NCBI GenBank assembly: GCA_012512865.1 | Contig: JAAZDH010000069.1 | Span: 1 to 7,135 of the forward strand | Source of the DNA: Clostridiaceae bacterium | Lineage (GTDB): Bacteria; Bacillota; Clostridia; Acetivibrionales; DUMC01 | DNA length: 7,135 nucleotides | Reading direction: 5' to 3' | Shown here: positions 6,568 through 7,135 of the stretch, piece after piece | Position numbering within the stretch: position 1 is the first letter of the stretch | How the letters are laid out: each line of letters starts with the position of its first letter | Position numbers and translations under genes: made by a program | The notes under the pieces: model-generated | Databases searched by the model: none | Told to the model about the DNA's origin: nothing | What the model saw: only the letters and a program-made list of their open reading frames with translations

Positions 6568-6593
6568 AAAAAATAGACCACTTATTGCGGTCT
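6568..6593 (-). terminator. Intrinsic terminator/attenuator between rpmH and rnpA
   Basis: On the minus strand AGACCGC (6593-6587) pairs with GTGGTCT (6581-6575), seven pairs including one G-U, around a 5-nt loop. Next comes A and then six T (6573-6568). The stem begins on the last base of the rpmH stop codon. Partial termination here would give more L34 message than rnpA message, as reported for this gene pair in other bacteria. Confidence 0.75.
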
Positions 6594-6727
6594 TATGGCG
6601 TAAGAACTTTTCTTCCCTTTAATCTTCTCCTTCTTAAAACTTCCCTGCCCTGCCTTGTCCTCATTCTTTTCCTGAAACCGTGTACCTTTTTTCTATGCCG
6701 TTTGTTTGGTTGGTAAGTCCTTAACAT
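6593..6727 (-). CDS. rpmH: 50S ribosomal protein L34
   Basis: L34 is a small, highly basic protein of the large ribosomal subunit. I translated 44 residues by hand from ATG at 6727 to TAA at 6593-6595. It begins MLRTYQPNKRHRKKVHGFRKR and ends with an Arg/Lys-rich tail, RRRRLKGRKVLTP. Length and sequence match the family along the whole protein. It is the first gene of the leftward unit and has a strong promoter about 130 bp upstream. Its only good Shine-Dalgarno sequence is 33 nt upstream of the ATG, with a predicted hairpin between them. There is no in-frame upstream start before a stop at 6743-6745. Confidence 0.97.
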   Translation of the reverse strand: MLRTYQPNKRHRKKVHGFRKRMRTRQGREVLRRRRLKGRKVLTP

Positions 6728-6733
6728 ATAATT

Positions 6734-6768
6734 ACCGTTTATTTAAATAACGGGTATTTCACTCCTTT
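6734..6768 (-). promoter_or_regulatory. rpmH translation initiation region: distant Shine-Dalgarno plus spacer hairpin
   Basis: AAAGGAGT (6768-6761, minus strand) is a strong ribosome site with no start codon at normal spacing. Between it and the ATG at 6727, bases 6755-6734 can fold: ACC-GUU pairs with AAC-GGU (six pairs, one bulged C), and part of the AU loop can also pair. If folded, the effective spacing is about 11 nt. A 10-codon reading frame (6739-6771) spans this site, but it has no ribosome site of its own. Confidence 0.45.
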
Positions 6769-6792
6769 CATTCTATTTTTATTTATTTAAAT

Positions 6793-6832
6793 ATTTCCAA
6801 GTATCAAGTATATTAAAAAACAAATTTCCAAG
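6793..6832. repeat. Direct repeat ATTTCCAAG in the rpmH leader
   Basis: ATTTCCAAG occurs at 6793-6801 and again at 6824-6832, exactly 31 bp apart, the same spacing as the two DnaA boxes nearby. Both copies fall in the transcribed leader of rpmH. The function is unknown and chance is possible in AT-rich DNA. Confidence 0.4.
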
Positions 6833-6857
6833 ACAAAAAAAAGCAAACACCAAAAAG

Positions 6858-6887
6858 ATTATATATTAAATAAACTGTTTGTGTCAA
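6858..6887 (-). promoter_or_regulatory. Sigma-A-type promoter for rpmH
   Basis: On the minus strand a consensus -35 TTGACA (6887-6882) and a consensus -10 TATAAT (6863-6858) are separated by 18 bp. Transcription should start near 6851, giving a leader of about 120 nt before rpmH. A 6-bp inverted repeat (6886-6900) touches the -35 box. Confidence 0.75.
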
Positions 6888-6916
6888 GAAAGTATTTCTT
6901 CGTATTTTTGATTACC

Positions 6917-6925
6917 TGTGGATAA
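6917..6925 (-). promoter_or_regulatory. DnaA box 1
   Basis: TGTGGATAA on the + strand is the exact reverse complement of the consensus DnaA box TTATCCACA. Confidence 0.85.
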
Positions 6926-6947
6926 ATTCAACATTACGGCTTTTTTC

Positions 6948-6956
6948 TGTGGATAA
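6948..6956 (-). promoter_or_regulatory. DnaA box 2
   Basis: A second exact TTATCCACA, in the same orientation as the first. The start-to-start distance is 31 bp, about three helical turns, so both boxes face the same side of the DNA. Confidence 0.85.
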
Positions 6957-6972
6957 TATGCAAAACTATATA

Positions 6973-7001
6973 TTGAATAACTTCGAAAAGTCTGATATAT
7001 T
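6973..7001 (+). promoter_or_regulatory. Rightward promoter, presumably for dnaA
   Basis: TTGAAT (6973-6978), a 17-bp spacer and TATATT (6996-7001), preceded by TGA, which gives an extended -10. It fires away from rpmH, and its -35 starts 17 bp past the second DnaA box, consistent with DnaA autoregulation. That dnaA follows is inferred from conserved gene order; it is not in the window. Confidence 0.55.
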
Positions 7002-7135
7002 ATTTATGCTCAATTAATAATTCCAACGATTAACATGCTATTTTATTGCTAATAATCTTAATAGGAAAAATAGGGAAAGGAACAGAAAAGGTGTATTTTG
7101 CACGGTGATTATACGATAATTAATATGTAGGAAAA

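Larger units (their letters stand above)
6728..7135. other. rpmH-dnaA intergenic region, probable part of the replication origin
   Basis: This 408-bp stretch has no protein-coding gene that I can support. It is very AT-rich, with long A and T runs (for example 6811-6842), and contains the two perfect DnaA boxes and the two divergent promoters. In many Bacillota the origin lies on one or both sides of dnaA, so this is probably one origin subregion. From 7002 to the end I see only an AT-rich, then purine-rich (about 7063-7090) leader and no convincing start codon for dnaA. Confidence 0.65.

Noticed and set aside
7090..7135. Start of dnaA within the window
   Set aside because: The ATG at 7124 is followed at once by TAG, and the GTG codons in this stretch soon meet stops; the dnaA start must lie beyond the window edge.

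Overview
The window is the replication-origin-proximal block found in most Bacillota, read almost entirely on the minus strand. From right to left it holds rpmH, rnpA, yidD, yidC, jag (khpB), mnmE, mnmG and rsmG; rsmG runs off the left edge. Gene order, the Jag-N/KH/R3H protein, the five-segment YidC without an N-terminal periplasmic domain, and strong purine-rich ribosome binding sites all point to Bacillota. The wording of the proteins is most like Clostridia. I cannot name a genus.

Right end (6728-7135): an AT-rich, non-coding, origin-like region. It has two perfect DnaA boxes 31 bp apart, a near-ideal sigma-A promoter firing left into rpmH, and a good extended -10 promoter firing right, presumably into dnaA just outside the window. 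The DnaA boxes lie between the two divergent promoters.

Middle (4373-6727): rpmH is followed directly by a hairpin plus U-tract that should attenuate read-through into rnpA. rnpA, yidD, yidC and jag are tightly packed or overlapping, so they form one transcription unit. It supplies ribosomal protein L34, the RNase P protein, two membrane-protein insertion factors and an RNA-binding protein. A clean intrinsic terminator follows jag.

Left part (1-4223): mnmE and mnmG make the two subunits of the wobble-uridine tRNA modification enzyme, and rsmG a 16S rRNA methyltransferase. This is where the oddities sit. mnmE and rsmG each carry an in-frame, low-complexity, repeat-containing insertion of roughly 40-65 residues between conserved blocks. 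The mnmE-mnmG gap holds a perfect 27-bp inverted repeat plus two further half-site copies that reach to within two bases of the mnmE stop codon. It looks like a dispersed palindromic (REP/MITE-like) element.

I see no new multi-gene system. The genes are housekeeping ones. The parts worth a second look are the palindromic element, the two protein insertions, and the unusual rpmH translation start with a hairpin between its Shine-Dalgarno sequence and the start codon.
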